Made by a program: the position numbers and the translations under genes. The notes below the pieces were generated by a model. The model was given only the letters and a program-made list of their open reading frames with translations, had not been told where the DNA came from and searched no databases. A stretch of DNA of 64,000 nucleotides, from assembly GCF_001617365.1 (NCBI RefSeq), contig NZ_LVJR01000012.1:1-64000 (forward strand). The letters are read 5' to 3'. Shown here piece after piece: positions 38,887 to 49,058 of the stretch; the stretch's first letter is position 1; each line of letters starts with the position of its first letter. This stretch comes from Rhodanobacter sp. FW104-R8 (GTDB lineage Bacteria > Pseudomonadota > Gammaproteobacteria > Xanthomonadales > Rhodanobacteraceae).

Positions 38887-39491
38887 TAGCCAGCCTCCTT
38901 CGGATCCACGCCAATCTGGATGGTGCTGTCGTCGATGAAGTGGTACGGCGGCACCGGCAGGTTCTTCGGCGCCGGCACGCCGGCGTAGACGCGACCAGCC
39001 AGGTCGTAGCGCGACTTGTGGCAGGGGCAGTAGAAGCCACCCTTCCACTCCGGGTCGAACGGCTCGGGCTTGATCTCGGGCACGAAGTCGGGCACGCAGC
39101 CCAGGTGCGTGCAGATGCCGATCACCACCAACCATTCCGGCTTGATCGAGCGCCCCTCGTTCTGTGCGTATTTCGGCTGCTGGTCCGCGGAGACGCCGTT
39201 GGACTTGGGGTCCACCAGGCGCGAATCGACCTGCGGCAGCGTGGCCAGCTGCGCCGCCGTGCGGTTGAGCACGAACACCGGCAGGCTGCGCCACGAGACG
39301 ATGAGCAATTGCCCCGCCTCGATCTTGGCCAGGGACTGGGTAACCGGAGCACCAGCGGCCTTGGCACGCGCGCTGGGTTCCCACGACTTGATGAAGGGCA
39401 CGGCTGCCGACACGATTCCGATGCCACCAACCACTGCGGTGGTCGCTGTCAGGAAACGGCGGCGGCCGTGATCGACGACTTCGTTCGCCAT
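38886..39491 (-). CDS. petA: Ubiquinol-cytochrome c reductase Rieske iron-sulfur subunit
   Basis: A ~201-residue protein with a Tat-type signal anchor (GRRRFLTATTAVVGGIG) and a [2Fe-2S] Rieske fold: CTHLGC and CPCHKS supply the two Cys and two His ligands. The start MANEVVDHG at 39491 is preferred over an upstream ATG at 39527, which would displace the signal. First gene of petABC-sspAB. Confidence 0.95.
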   Translation of the reverse strand: MANEVVDHGRRRFLTATTAVVGGIGIVSAAVPFIKSWEPSARAKAAGAPVTQSLAKIEAGQLLIVSWRSLPVFVLNRTAAQLATLPQVDSRLVDPKSNGVSADQQPKYAQNEGRSIKPEWLVVIGICTHLGCVPDFVPEIKPEPFDPEWKGGFYCPCHKSRYDLAGRVYAGVPAPKNLPVPPYHFIDDSTIQIGVDPKEAG

Positions 39492-39556
39492 CAGGCTCTC
39501 CGGATTACTTGCTTGCCATTGAGACACAGGCTTTTGGTGCCTGCAAAAATCGCGTT

Positions 39557-39585
39557 AGTGTAGCGTCAGCCCCTGCCCCGTACAA
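39557..39585 (-). promoter_or_regulatory. Promoter of petABC
   Basis: On the minus strand, TTGTAC (39585-39580), a 17-bp spacer and TACACT (39562-39557) form a good sigma-70-type promoter about 65 bp upstream of the petA start. Confidence 0.6.
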
Positions 39586-39654
39586 TCAACCGCATCGCGA
39601 CGGGCCCGGCCCGCCGCCACATTCGCCACGACCCGCCGGACCCCCATTCACGAC

Positions 39655-40824
<1,170 letters not shown>

Positions 40825-40828
40825 CGGA

Positions 40829-41968
40829 TCAACCCGGCCCGCGCGCGGCCAGCGGCGGATGGATCACCGCGCCGTAGCGCTTGCGCAGGGTGTCCACCCG
40901 CTCCACGTAGACCCGGGTCTCGGCATAGGGCGGCACGCCCCGGTAGCGCTGCACCGCGCCGGCGCCGGCGTTGTAGGCGGCGGCGGCCAGCCGTTCGTTG
41001 CCGTCGAAATTGCGCAGCAACAGGCCCAGGTAGCGCGCACCGCCGCGGATGTTCTGCTCGCTGTTGAACGCATCCAGCACGCCCATGTCGCTGGCCGTGC
41101 CGGGCATCAGCTGCATCAGCCCCTGCGCGCCCTTGAGCGACAGCGCGCGCGGGTTGAACGCGCTCTCGGCGTGGATGATCGCGCGCAGGAACGCCTCGTC
41201 GACGCCGTACTCGATGCTGGCGGCGCGGATGGTATCGGCGTACGCGGTGAGGTTGAGCGGCACGCTGCCCCAGTGGATCGGCGAATGCAGGTTGCACGCG
41301 ACGCAGGTGGCGATGTAGGTGAACAGCATGGTCACCGCGCGGCCCTTGCCGCCGGCCGGCGGCAGGTTGGTGTATTCCACGCTGCCGTCCGCGCGCACGA
41401 TGCGGTAGACCGCGCCGCGCAGGACCCTGTCGGCCGCCGCGGTCGCCACCGGTGCCGCCGTCGCCGCAGCGGCCTGCGATTCGCGATAATTCCACTGGCC
41501 CGGCTTGCCGGCAGTCGCCGCGGGAAGCCTCGCGCCGGTCATGGCCAAGCCCTGTACGGCCGCCAGCGAGGTCTGCTCCGCCGGCACTCCGCCGATGCGC
41601 TGGGCGCTGGTTTCGACCGTCCCACGCACGCCGGTCAGCGAGGCCGCTCCGGTGCCATCCGCCGCAAGGCCGCGCGCCGTGGTCACGGCCGAACCGGCCA
41701 CCTTGCCCAGCGATGCCCGCGGCGGCACCCGGCGGCGTGGCGCAGGCGCGGCGTAGCTGCTGATCGCCTTGCAGCCCTGGTAGCCGGCTTTGCTGCTGCT
41801 GAACACCGCCTCGCCGCTGGAGCCGGTGCACTGGTACAGCGTGGCCGCCCCCGCCGGCGACCACCACAGCAACGCGCAGCCGAACGCGACCCCGCAAAGG
41901 ATCGAACGTAATGGGAAGCCCCCGGCAGGCCGATCGGCGCTTCCCCCATGGCTTGCGACGCCGAACAT
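40829..41968 (-). CDS. Lytic transglycosylase with SLT domain
   Basis: A 379-residue secreted protein. After a signal peptide (LRSILCGVAFGCALLWW...), a short DUF4124-like segment (LYQCTGSSGEAVFSS) and an Ala-rich linker, it has a C-terminal transglycosylase SLT domain: DEAFLRAIIHAESAFNPRALSLKGAQGLMQLMP (catalytic Glu in HAES), then GGARYLGLLL and AAAYNAGAGAVQRY. It cleaves peptidoglycan glycan strands. ATG 41968 was chosen because it directly precedes the signal peptide. Confidence 0.9.
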   Translation of the reverse strand: MFGVASHGGSADRPAGGFPLRSILCGVAFGCALLWWSPAGAATLYQCTGSSGEAVFSSSKAGYQGCKAISSYAAPAPRRRVPPRASLGKVAGSAVTTARGLAADGTGAASLTGVRGTVETSAQRIGGVPAEQTSLAAVQGLAMTGARLPAATAGKPGQWNYRESQAAAATAAPVATAAADRVLRGAVYRIVRADGSVEYTNLPPAGGKGRAVTMLFTYIATCVACNLHSPIHWGSVPLNLTAYADTIRAASIEYGVDEAFLRAIIHAESAFNPRALSLKGAQGLMQLMPGTASDMGVLDAFNSEQNIRGGARYLGLLLRNFDGNERLAAAAYNAGAGAVQRYRGVPPYAETRVYVERVDTLRKRYGAVIHPPLAARGPG

Positions 41969-42196
41969 GGATGCAGTGTGCCGCCGGCGGGCGCCAGCGC
42001 CAAGTACGAACCGGCGATTCCGTGCGCCATGCGACGTTCCGGGCGGCCACCACCGGAATCGGCGCCGCGATCGCCCTGTCCCCGCAAGTGATTGATCCGC
42101 CATGCCGAATTACTGGCGACGCCGCGTGCACGGGGGTAAACTGCATGGTCCATCGGGTTGCGCGTCCGACTTCACGAACCACGGTACCCCACGCCA

Positions 42197-43588
42197 ATGA
42201 GCGGCAAGCCAGCTCTCCATAAACTTTTCATCAAGACCCACGGCTGCCAGATGAACGAGTACGACTCGGCCAAGATGGCCGACGTGCTGAAGGCCTCGCA
42301 TGGGCTGGAGCTGACTCAGGACGAGTCCGAGGCGGACGTGATCCTGATCAATACCTGCTCGATCCGCGAAAAGGCGCAGGAAAAGGTCTTCAGCCAGCTC
42401 GGCCGCTGGAAGCAGCACAAGCAGGGCGGCAAGCCGGTGCTGATCGGGGTCGGCGGCTGCGTGGCCTCGCAGGAAGGCGCGGCGATCGTCAAGCGCGCAC
42501 CCTACGTGGACCTGGTGTTCGGCCCGCAGACCCTGCACCGCCTGCCCGAACTGATCGAGAAGCAGCGCGAGACCGGCAAGCCGCAGGTGGACATCTCCTT
42601 CCCCGAGATCGAGAAGTTCGACCGCCTGCCCGAGCCGCGCGCCGAGGGCCCCACCGCCTTCGTCTCGATCATGGAAGGCTGCTCCAAGTACTGCAGCTAC
42701 TGCGTGGTGCCGTACACCCGCGGCGAGGAGATCAGCCGTCCGTTCGACGACGTGCTGGTGGAAGTGGCCCAACTCGCCGCGCAGGGCGTGCGCGAGGTGA
42801 ACCTGCTCGGCCAGAACGTCAACGCGTACCGCGGCCCCACCCACGACGACGCCGACTCGCACCTCGGTGCGAGTCGTGACGGTGGTTATGCCGACCTCGC
42901 GGTGCTGATCCACGCGATCGCGCAGATCGACGGCATCGGCCGCATCCGCTTCACCACCTCGCACCCGCTGGAGTTCTCCGACTCGCTGATCGAGGCCTAC
43001 GCCAACGTGCCGCAGCTGGCCAACTACCTGCACCTGCCGGTGCAGGCCGGCTCCGACCGCATCCTCGGCGCGATGAAGCGCGGCTACACCGCGCTGGAAT
43101 TCAAGCAGAAGATCCGCAAGCTGCGCGCGGTGCGGCCGGACATCTGCGTCTCGTCCGACTTCATCGTGGGCTTCCCCGGCGAGACCGACGAGGATTTCGA
43201 GAAGACCATGAAGCTGATCGACGACGTCGGCTTCGACCAGAGTTTCTCCTTCATCTTCTCCGCGCGCCCCGGCACGCCGGCGGCCAACCTTGCCGACGAC
43301 ACGCCGATGGCGGTGAAGCACCAGCGCCTCGAACGCCTGCAGGCTGCGATCAACGCGAACGCGCGGAAGATCAACCAGGCGATGGTCGGCACCGTGCAGC
43401 GCGTGCTGGTGGAAAAACCCAGCGCGCGCAACCCGGACGAACTCAGCGGCCGCACCGAGAACATGCGCTACGTGAACTTCGCCGGCCACCCGCGCCTGAT
43501 CGGCCGGTTCGTCGACGTGGTGATCACCGACGCGATGAGCAACTCGCTGCGCGGGCGGGTGCGGCTGGCGGCTGAAGACGCCACTTGA
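42197..43588 (+). CDS. miaB: tRNA-2-methylthio-N6-dimethylallyladenosine synthase
   Basis: A 463-residue radical-SAM methylthiotransferase that modifies A37 in tRNAs. The N-terminal UPF0004 domain has [11 protein letters not shown] and [10 protein letters not shown] plus a third Cys (VGGCVA); the radical-SAM cluster motif is CSKYCSYC; a C-terminal TRAM domain follows. ATG 42197 is favoured over 42158. Between QNVNAYRG and [10 protein letters not shown] there is an extra, low-similarity segment ([14 protein letters not shown]) encoded by a perfect palindrome; the frame is kept. Confidence 0.96.
   Translation: MSGKPALHKLFIKTHGCQMNEYDSAKMADVLKASHGLELTQDESEADVILINTCSIREKAQEKVFSQLGRWKQHKQGGKPVLIGVGGCVASQEGAAIVKRAPYVDLVFGPQTLHRLPELIEKQRETGKPQVDISFPEIEKFDRLPEPRAEGPTAFVSIMEGCSKYCSYCVVPYTRGEEISRPFDDVLVEVAQLAAQGVREVNLLGQNVNAYRGPTHDDADSHLGASRDGGYADLAVLIHAIAQIDGIGRIRFTTSHPLEFSDSLIEAYANVPQLANYLHLPVQAGSDRILGAMKRGYTALEFKQKIRKLRAVRPDICVSSDFIVGFPGETDEDFEKTMKLIDDVGFDQSFSFIFSARPGTPAANLADDTPMAVKHQRLERLQAAINANARKINQAMVGTVQRVLVEKPSARNPDELSGRTENMRYVNFAGHPRLIGRFVDVVITDAMSNSLRGRVRLAAEDAT
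42854..42875. repeat. Perfect palindrome within miaB
   Basis: GACTCGCAC-ctcg-GTGCGAGTC: a 9-bp perfect stem with a 4-nt loop, inside a part of miaB where homologues are shorter. Its centre (GCACcTCGGTGC) resembles the REP half-site at 49954-49966 (GCACTTCGGTGC), suggesting a REP-derived insertion. Confidence 0.6.
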
Positions 43589-43621
43589 CGGCGACGCGCT
43601 GCCCGGCTCTTTCGCGATCGT

Positions 43622-43727
43622 GAGCAACCCCCTCCCGACCTCCCCCTGCGAGCAGGGGGAGGAGCATGGCAATAGGAGGCTTTACTCCCTCCCCTGCTCG
43701 CAGGGGAGGGCTGGGGAGGGGTTGCTC
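43622..43727. repeat. REP-like inverted pair between miaB and the ABC permease gene
   Basis: A 106-bp element bounded by GAGCAACCCC and GGGGTTGCTC. Each half contains its own hairpin (CTCCCCCTGCGAGCAGGGGGAG and CTCCCCTGCTCGCAGGGGAG type), and the two halves are inverted relative to each other. It fills the gap between convergent genes and could also stop transcription from both. C/G-rich repeats of this kind are common in high-GC proteobacteria. Confidence 0.8.
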
Positions 43728-43734
43728 CTCGCCA

Positions 43735-44844
43735 TCAATCCAGCCGCTTGCGAAAGCGCAATATGGCCAGCGCCATCATCAGCACGGTGAATGCAGCCAA
43801 TGCCAGCACCTCGCCCCACATCTCCCACAGGCCGGCGCCGCGCAGCATCACGCCGCGGATCAGGCGCAGGAAATGGGTCAGCGGCAGCACCTCGGCGAAC
43901 CACTGCACCGGCTTCGGCATGCCGGCGAACGGGAACATGAAGCCGGACAGCAGGATCGACGGCAGGAACACGAAGAACGTCATCTGCATCGCCTGGAACT
44001 GCGACTGCGCACGGGTGGAGATCAGCAGGCCCAGGGTGAGGTTGGCGAGGATCAGCAGCCCCGATGCCAGATACACGTCGAGCAGGCTGCCGCGAATGGG
44101 CACGTCGAACAGCCAGACGCCCAGCGCGAGCACCACGCTGGTCTGCACCAGGCCGATCGCCACATAGGGCAGCACCTTGCCGACCATCAGCTCGGTGCTG
44201 CTCAGCGGCGTGGCGATCAGCAGCTCCATGTTGCCGCGCTCGCGCTCGCGCACGACCGCGATGGCGGTGAACAGCACCATGGTCATGGTCAGGATCACCC
44301 CGATCAGGCCGGGCACGATGTTGAGCGCCGAACGCCGCTGCGGATTGTAGAAACCGACCACGCTGATCCGCCCGCCCACCGGCGTGCTGGCCAGCGGCGC
44401 GCGCATGTCCGGCGCGGCGCTGTCCAGCGGGGTCTGCGCGAGCTGCGCGGCAGCGGCCTGCACCGCCGTGTCGCTGCCGTCGACCAGCACCTGGGCCACC
44501 TCGCGGCCGTCGATGCGGCGTCGCTCGAAATCCGGCGGCACCACGATGCCGATGCCAATCCGGCCGCGCTGGATCATCGCCATCAGTTCCTGCGGCGTAT
44601 CCGCCCTCGCCACCGGCGCGACCACGCCGGTGGCCAGCATGTCCAGCACCAGCGCCCGCGAGCCGGCGGTGTTGGCCTGGTCGGCGATGCCGGCGTCGAG
44701 CCCGCGCAGGTTGGTGTTGATCGCGTAGCCGAACAGCACCAGCTGGATCGCCGGTATGCCCACCACCATGGCCAGCGTGACGCGGTCGCGGCGCAGCTGG
44801 CGCAGCTCCTTGACCACGATCGCCCATAGCCGGCGCCAGTTCAT
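43735..44844 (-). CDS. ABC-2 type efflux permease (YbhS/YhhJ-like)
   Basis: A 369-residue permease with one N-terminal helix, a ~150-residue extracytoplasmic domain and five C-terminal helices. Motifs: RQLRRDRVTLAMVVGIPAIQLVLFGYAIN and the ABC-2 block VRERERGNMELLIATPLSSTELMVGK. ATG 44844 overlaps the stop of the ATPase gene upstream (ATGA). It would export drugs or lipophilic compounds with the adjacent ATPase and HlyD protein. Confidence 0.92.
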   Translation of the reverse strand: MNWRRLWAIVVKELRQLRRDRVTLAMVVGIPAIQLVLFGYAINTNLRGLDAGIADQANTAGSRALVLDMLATGVVAPVARADTPQELMAMIQRGRIGIGIVVPPDFERRRIDGREVAQVLVDGSDTAVQAAAAQLAQTPLDSAAPDMRAPLASTPVGGRISVVGFYNPQRRSALNIVPGLIGVILTMTMVLFTAIAVVRERERGNMELLIATPLSSTELMVGKVLPYVAIGLVQTSVVLALGVWLFDVPIRGSLLDVYLASGLLILANLTLGLLISTRAQSQFQAMQMTFFVFLPSILLSGFMFPFAGMPKPVQWFAEVLPLTHFLRLIRGVMLRGAGLWEMWGEVLALAAFTVLMMALAILRFRKRLD

Positions 44845-45800
44845 GCGGCGCGCTCGCGGTCGGCACCGCCCTTGCGCGTGGCGGCGACGAACACGTCCTC
44901 GAGGTTCGGCGACGCGGGGACGACCCTGGCCTGCTGCGCCGACGCGGCCAGCGCCTGCTCCATTCGCCGGGCGACAGCATCGCTGCCGTCGGCGGCCAGC
45001 ACGCGCAGGGTATTGCCGACCTGGGCCACGCCGAGCACGCCTGGCACATCGACCAGCGCGCGCTGGGCCCACCGCGGATCGGCCGCCTCGACGGCGAAGG
45101 TGCGCCCTTCCAGCTGCGCGGTCAGCTCGAGCGGCGTGCCGTCCGCCACCAGCACGCCGCGGTCGAGGATGGCCAGCCGATGGCAGCGCTCGGCCTCGTC
45201 CATCAGGTGGGTGGAGACCAGCAGCGTGGTGCCGGCATCGGCCAGCTCGAGCAGTTTCTCCCAGAAATCGCGGCGTGATTCCGGGTCGACCGCGCTGGTC
45301 GGCTCGTCGAGGAACAGCAGTTGCGGCTCGTGGATCACCGCACAGGCCAGCGCCAGGCGCTGCTTCTGGCCGCCGCTCATGGTGCCGGCCAGTTGCTGCT
45401 GGCGGTCGCCGAAATGGTATTGCGCGACCAGCTCGTCGATGCGGCGTTTCGTCCCCGCCTTCGGCACGCCCTGGATCGCGGCGAGGAACTCCAGGTTCTC
45501 GCGCACGCTGAGGTCCTCGAACAGCGAGAATTTCTGGGTCATGTAGCCGATGTGCGGGCGCAACGCGTCGGCCTGCGCCGGGATGCGCAGGCCGAGCACC
45601 TCGATCTCGCCGTCGCTTGGGGTGAGCAGCCCGCACAGCATGCGGATGGTGGTGGACTTGCCCGAGCCGTTCGGGCCGAGGAAGCCGTACACGCGCTTCA
45701 TCGGCACCTCCAGGTCGACATGATCCACCGCCACCAGCTGGCCGAAGCGCCTGGTCAGCCCGCGCGCGCGGATCGCCACGCCGTCGGCGCCGGCGGTCAC
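44841..45800 (-). CDS. ABC transporter ATPase (YbhF-like efflux)
   Basis: A 319-residue ATPase with Walker A GPNGSGKST, signature MSGGQKQRLALA, Walker B LLFLDEPTSAVDP and switch His in STHLMDE. E. coli YbhF has two such ATPase domains in one chain; this one has a single domain. GTG 45800 is the likely start: GTGA overlaps the HlyD stop, and no ATG lies in a suitable place. Confidence 0.9.
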   Translation of the reverse strand: MTAGADGVAIRARGLTRRFGQLVAVDHVDLEVPMKRVYGFLGPNGSGKSTTIRMLCGLLTPSDGEIEVLGLRIPAQADALRPHIGYMTQKFSLFEDLSVRENLEFLAAIQGVPKAGTKRRIDELVAQYHFGDRQQQLAGTMSGGQKQRLALACAVIHEPQLLFLDEPTSAVDPESRRDFWEKLLELADAGTTLLVSTHLMDEAERCHRLAILDRGVLVADGTPLELTAQLEGRTFAVEAADPRWAQRALVDVPGVLGVAQVGNTLRVLAADGSDAVARRMEQALAASAQQARVVPASPNLEDVFVAATRKGGADRERAA

Positions 45801-46768
45801 CTCGCGGCCCCGCGGAACTCGGCGTGCACCGGCAGGCCGGCGGGCAGTTCCGCCGCGTCCGCGCCCAGCGCGACTTCGGCGAGGTAGCTCAGCCGCGCCG
45901 CGTCGTCGCCGATCAGCGCGTAGTACGGAGTGAAGTCCGGCTCGCTGCGGATCATCCGCACCTTGCCGGCATACGGCGTTCCGCGGCCGGCCACGAACAC
46001 CCGCACCGGATCGCCGACGCGCACGCCGGCGCGCTGCTGCACCGGCACGTAGATGCGCGCGTACGGCGCGTCGCCCGCCAGCAGGATCGCCAGCGGCGCG
46101 CCGACCGGCGCCTGGTCGCCGAGCTTGTACGGCAGGCTGTCGATGCGCCCGGCGCGCGGCGCCACGACGGCCAGCTTGCCCAGCAGCACCTGCTGCGCAC
46201 CGACTTGTGCGTCGGCCGCCGCCAGCGCGGCCCGGGCCTGCGCGATCTGCTCCGGACGGGTGCCGTGCAGCAGTTCGTCCAGCGCGGCCTGTGCCGCCGC
46301 CGCCTGGCCATCGGCATTGCCGGCCGTGGCGCGGGCGCGGTCGAGGTCGGCGGCGGCCACGTAGCCGTTGCCCTTGAGCGGGGCCAGCCGCGCGTAGTAG
46401 GCCCGCGCCTCGCGCGCCTGCGCCTGCGCGGCCGCGAGGTTCGCGCGCGCCTTGTCGATGTCCTCGCGGCGCGGCCCGGTTTCGAGTTCGGCCAGCAGCT
46501 CGCGCTGCTGCCGCGCCTGTGCCTGCGCCGCGGCGAGTTCGGCGCGGGTGTGCGCGGGATCGAGCTGCAGCAGCGACTGGCCGATGGCGACCCGTTCGCC
46601 CTCGCGCACGTCGATCGCCACGACGCGCTCGGCCGCCGGGGCCGGCAGGGTGATGCGGTCGAACTCGAGCGTGCCCAGCGCCTGCGGCGGCGCCGGTCTG
46701 CAGGCGACGAGAACGAAAAGGACGGACAGCGCCGCCAGCGATCGGCGAAACATGCGTGCGGCATTCAT
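45797..46768 (-). CDS. HlyD-family periplasmic adaptor, probable lipoprotein
   Basis: A 323-residue membrane-fusion protein (YbhG-like). The N-terminus ends in LFVLVACRP, a lipobox-like site. It continues with a biotinyl-lipoyl-like half (VVAIDVREGERVAIGQSLLQLD), a long Ala/Gln-rich coiled coil (about 75-185), the second lipoyl half (VVAPRAGRIDSLPYKLGDQAPVGAPLAILL) and beta-barrel. It bridges the inner-membrane ABC transporter to an outer-membrane channel, which is not encoded here. ATG 46768 overlaps the TetR stop. Confidence 0.9.
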   Translation of the reverse strand: MNAARMFRRSLAALSVLFVLVACRPAPPQALGTLEFDRITLPAPAAERVVAIDVREGERVAIGQSLLQLDPAHTRAELAAAQAQARQQRELLAELETGPRREDIDKARANLAAAQAQAREARAYYARLAPLKGNGYVAAADLDRARATAGNADGQAAAAQAALDELLHGTRPEQIAQARAALAAADAQVGAQQVLLGKLAVVAPRAGRIDSLPYKLGDQAPVGAPLAILLAGDAPYARIYVPVQQRAGVRVGDPVRVFVAGRGTPYAGKVRMIRSEPDFTPYYALIGDDAARLSYLAEVALGADAAELPAGLPVHAEFRGAAR

Positions 46769-47445
46769 GCATTTCCTCCCGGCCCCGCGGCGCCCACGCC
46801 GTGGGCAAGCAGCGCCAGCGTATGTCCAATCATCACTTCCGGCCCCAGCCCCTCGGCGCCGAACACGCGCCGCCAGATCGGCGCGCCGGCGGCGGGAAAC
46901 AGGGTCAGCCCGACCAGCGAGACGACCAGCAGGCGCGGATCCAGCGCCGCGTTCAGCCGTCCATTCGCCTGCGCCGCGGCGAAGCGCCGAGCCAGCAGCT
47001 GCGGCACGCCCGGCACCGCCTGGGTGAACAGCACCTCGCGCAATGCGCCGCCTTCGCACAGCACCTCGCGCACCCACAGCGCCGGCAGCCAGGGGTGGCG
47101 TTGCACCGCCTCGCCGATGCCGCGGGCGAAGGTGCCGATCAGTTCGGACGGATCGTCGCCGGCGCGCTCCAGCCGGGCGCGCAGCGGCGCCAGCGTGGGC
47201 AGCAGGCGTTCGTCGACCAACGCCTGTACCAGCCGCTCCTTGTCGCCGAAGTAGTAATGCAGCAGCGCCGGCGTGACGCCTGCCGCGGTGGCGATCGCCC
47301 GCAACGAGGTCGCGCCGATCCCCACCCGGGCGAACTGCGCGATCGCGGCGTCCAGCAGGTGCTGGCGCAAGTCCCGGTCGTCGCCGCCGGGTCGCCCGGC
47401 GCGGCGGCCGGCCTTGGAGCGTTTGTTCGGAGTGGTCATGCCCAT
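46765..47445 (-). CDS. TetR-family regulator of the efflux operon
   Basis: A 226-residue repressor with the TetR N-terminal helix-turn-helix (LLDAAIAQFARVGIGATSLRAIATAAGVTPALLHYYFGDKERLVQALV, about 30-78) and a variable ligand-binding domain. Gene order TetR-HlyD-ATPase-permease matches the E. coli cecR(ybiH)-ybhGFSR arrangement, so it probably represses its own operon until an exported compound binds. A second ATG two codons downstream could be the start. Confidence 0.9.
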   Translation of the reverse strand: MGMTTPNKRSKAGRRAGRPGGDDRDLRQHLLDAAIAQFARVGIGATSLRAIATAAGVTPALLHYYFGDKERLVQALVDERLLPTLAPLRARLERAGDDPSELIGTFARGIGEAVQRHPWLPALWVREVLCEGGALREVLFTQAVPGVPQLLARRFAAAQANGRLNAALDPRLLVVSLVGLTLFPAAGAPIWRRVFGAEGLGPEVMIGHTLALLAHGVGAAGPGGNA

Positions 47446-47470
47446 AAATTAATTCATCATTTAATTATTT
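47446..47470. promoter_or_regulatory. AT-rich palindromic operator candidate upstream of the TetR gene
   Basis: AATTAA (47447-47452) and TTAATT (47461-47466) form an inverted repeat in a strikingly AT-rich patch just upstream of the TetR start. The minus strand also reads TTGCAA-N17-TAATTT, so repressor and polymerase sites would overlap. This is the usual arrangement for autoregulation. Confidence 0.5.
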
Positions 47471-47538
47471 GCAAACCGCTTGTCGGGCGGGCCTTCGCCA
47501 TGGCCCTGTCGGCGCCGACGCGCTACTCTCGCGCCCCT

Positions 47539-48519
47539 ATGAGCGAACTCAACCAGCGCGATTTCACCCTCGATCCCGAAGACAACGCACGCCTCGCCAA
47601 CCTGTGCGGCCCGTTCGACGAGCACTTGCGCCAGGTCGAGCTGCGCCTTGGCGTGGAGATCAACCATCGCGGCGGCATCTTCCAGGTAATCGGCGAAGAC
47701 GCTCCCGCGCGGGCCGCCGAAAAGGTGCTGCGCGCGCTGTACGCCGCCACCGGGGACGAGGCGCTGACCGGCGCGAGGATCAACCTGCAGCTCGCCGAAT
47801 CCGGCATCGACGCGATCACCGAGGCGGCCGCCGAAGGCGCCCAGGAAGTGGTGATCAAGGTCAAGCGCGGCGTGATCAAGGGCCGCGGCCCCAACCAGGC
47901 GCGCTACCTGCACGCGATCGCCGGCCACGACATCAACTTCGGCGTGGGCCCGGCCGGCACCGGCAAGACCTACCTGGCGGTGGCCAGCGCGGTCGAGGCG
48001 CTGGAGGCGAACCGGGTGCAGCGGCTGATCCTGGTGCGCCCCGCGGTCGAGGCCGGCGAGAAGCTGGGCTTCCTGCCCGGCGATCTCAGCCAGAAGGTCG
48101 ATCCCTACCTGCGCCCGCTGTACGACGCGCTGTACGAGATGCTCGGCTTCGAGAAGGTGGCCAAGCTGATCGAGCGCAACGTGATCGAGATCGCCCCGCT
48201 GGCCTACATGCGCGGGCGCACCTTGAACGATTCCTACGTGATCCTCGACGAGGCGCAGAACACCACGGTCGAGCAGATGAAGATGTTCCTCACCCGCATC
48301 GGCTTCGGCACGGTGGCGGTGATCACCGGCGACGTCACCCAGGTCGACCTGCCCCGCAATACGCGCTCGGGCCTGCGCCAGGCGATCGAGGTGCTGCGCG
48401 GCGTGGGCGGCATCAGCTTCACCTTCTTCACCTCGCGCGACGTGGTGCGCCACCCGCTGGTGGCGAAGATCGTGCGCGCCTACGAGGCGTTCGAGCAGAA
48501 GGACGAGGGCGGCGAATGA
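47539..48519 (+). CDS. PhoH-like ATPase
   Basis: A 326-residue PhoH/YbeZ-type P-loop ATPase: an N-terminal KH-like region, Walker [14 protein letters not shown] (about 140), [17 protein letters not shown], and Walker [12 protein letters not shown]. YbeZ acts with YbeY and CorC (YbeX) genes in ribosome/RNA quality control, and the same trio stands here. ATG 47539 starts 94 bp from the divergent TetR gene. Confidence 0.93.
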   Translation: MSELNQRDFTLDPEDNARLANLCGPFDEHLRQVELRLGVEINHRGGIFQVIGEDAPARAAEKVLRALYAATGDEALTGARINLQLAESGIDAITEAAAEGAQEVVIKVKRGVIKGRGPNQARYLHAIAGHDINFGVGPAGTGKTYLAVASAVEALEANRVQRLILVRPAVEAGEKLGFLPGDLSQKVDPYLRPLYDALYEMLGFEKVAKLIERNVIEIAPLAYMRGRTLNDSYVILDEAQNTTVEQMKMFLTRIGFGTVAVITGDVTQVDLPRNTRSGLRQAIEVLRGVGGISFTFFTSRDVVRHPLVAKIVRAYEAFEQKDEGGE

Positions 48520-48977
48520 GTGCGGCGCTGACGCTCGCCGTGGGCTACGCCGTGCCGCGCGCCGGGGTGCCCGCGCCGGCCAGCTTCCGCCGCTGGGTCG
48601 AGGCGGCGCTGCGCGGGGCGAAGCGGCGCAAGCGCACCGAACTGGCGATCCGCATCGTCGATGCCGACGAAGGCCGCACGCTCAACCGCAACTACCGCGG
48701 CAGGGACTACGCCACCAACGTGCTGTCGTTCCCCGCCGAACTGCCGCCCGGGGTGGCGCTGCCGCTGATCGGCGACCTGGCGATCTGCGCCCCGGTGGTG
48801 GTGCGCGAAGCCGCCGAACAGGGCAAATCGCCGCGCGACCACTGGGCCCACCTCACCGTCCATGGCGTGCTGCACCTGCTCGGCCACGACCACATCGAGG
48901 AGGCCGAGGCCGAGGCGATGGAGGCGCTGGAAACCCGCATCCTCGCTGGCCTGGGCATCGCCGACCCGTACCGGTAA
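48516..48977 (+). CDS. ybeY: Endoribonuclease YbeY
   Basis: A 153-residue metal-dependent RNase for rRNA maturation and ribosome quality control. The zinc motif [11 protein letters not shown] near the C-terminus, and [18 protein letters not shown], identify it. ATG 48516 overlaps the phoH stop (ATGA). Confidence 0.95.
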   Translation: MSAALTLAVGYAVPRAGVPAPASFRRWVEAALRGAKRRKRTELAIRIVDADEGRTLNRNYRGRDYATNVLSFPAELPPGVALPLIGDLAICAPVVVREAAEQGKSPRDHWAHLTVHGVLHLLGHDHIEEAEAEAMEALETRILAGLGIADPYR

Positions 48978-49058
48978 GGAGGCTTGTGCCCTGAACCGTC
49001 ACGGGTTTTCCGCTAGAATCGGCCTTCCGCCCGGTTTCGGGCAGACACCCAACGAGTA

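Noticed and set aside
41455-41760. Possible repeat or low-complexity element in the transglycosylase gene
   Set aside because: The Ala-rich region is an ordinary linker between the N-terminal segment and the SLT domain; no DNA-level repeat unit is visible.
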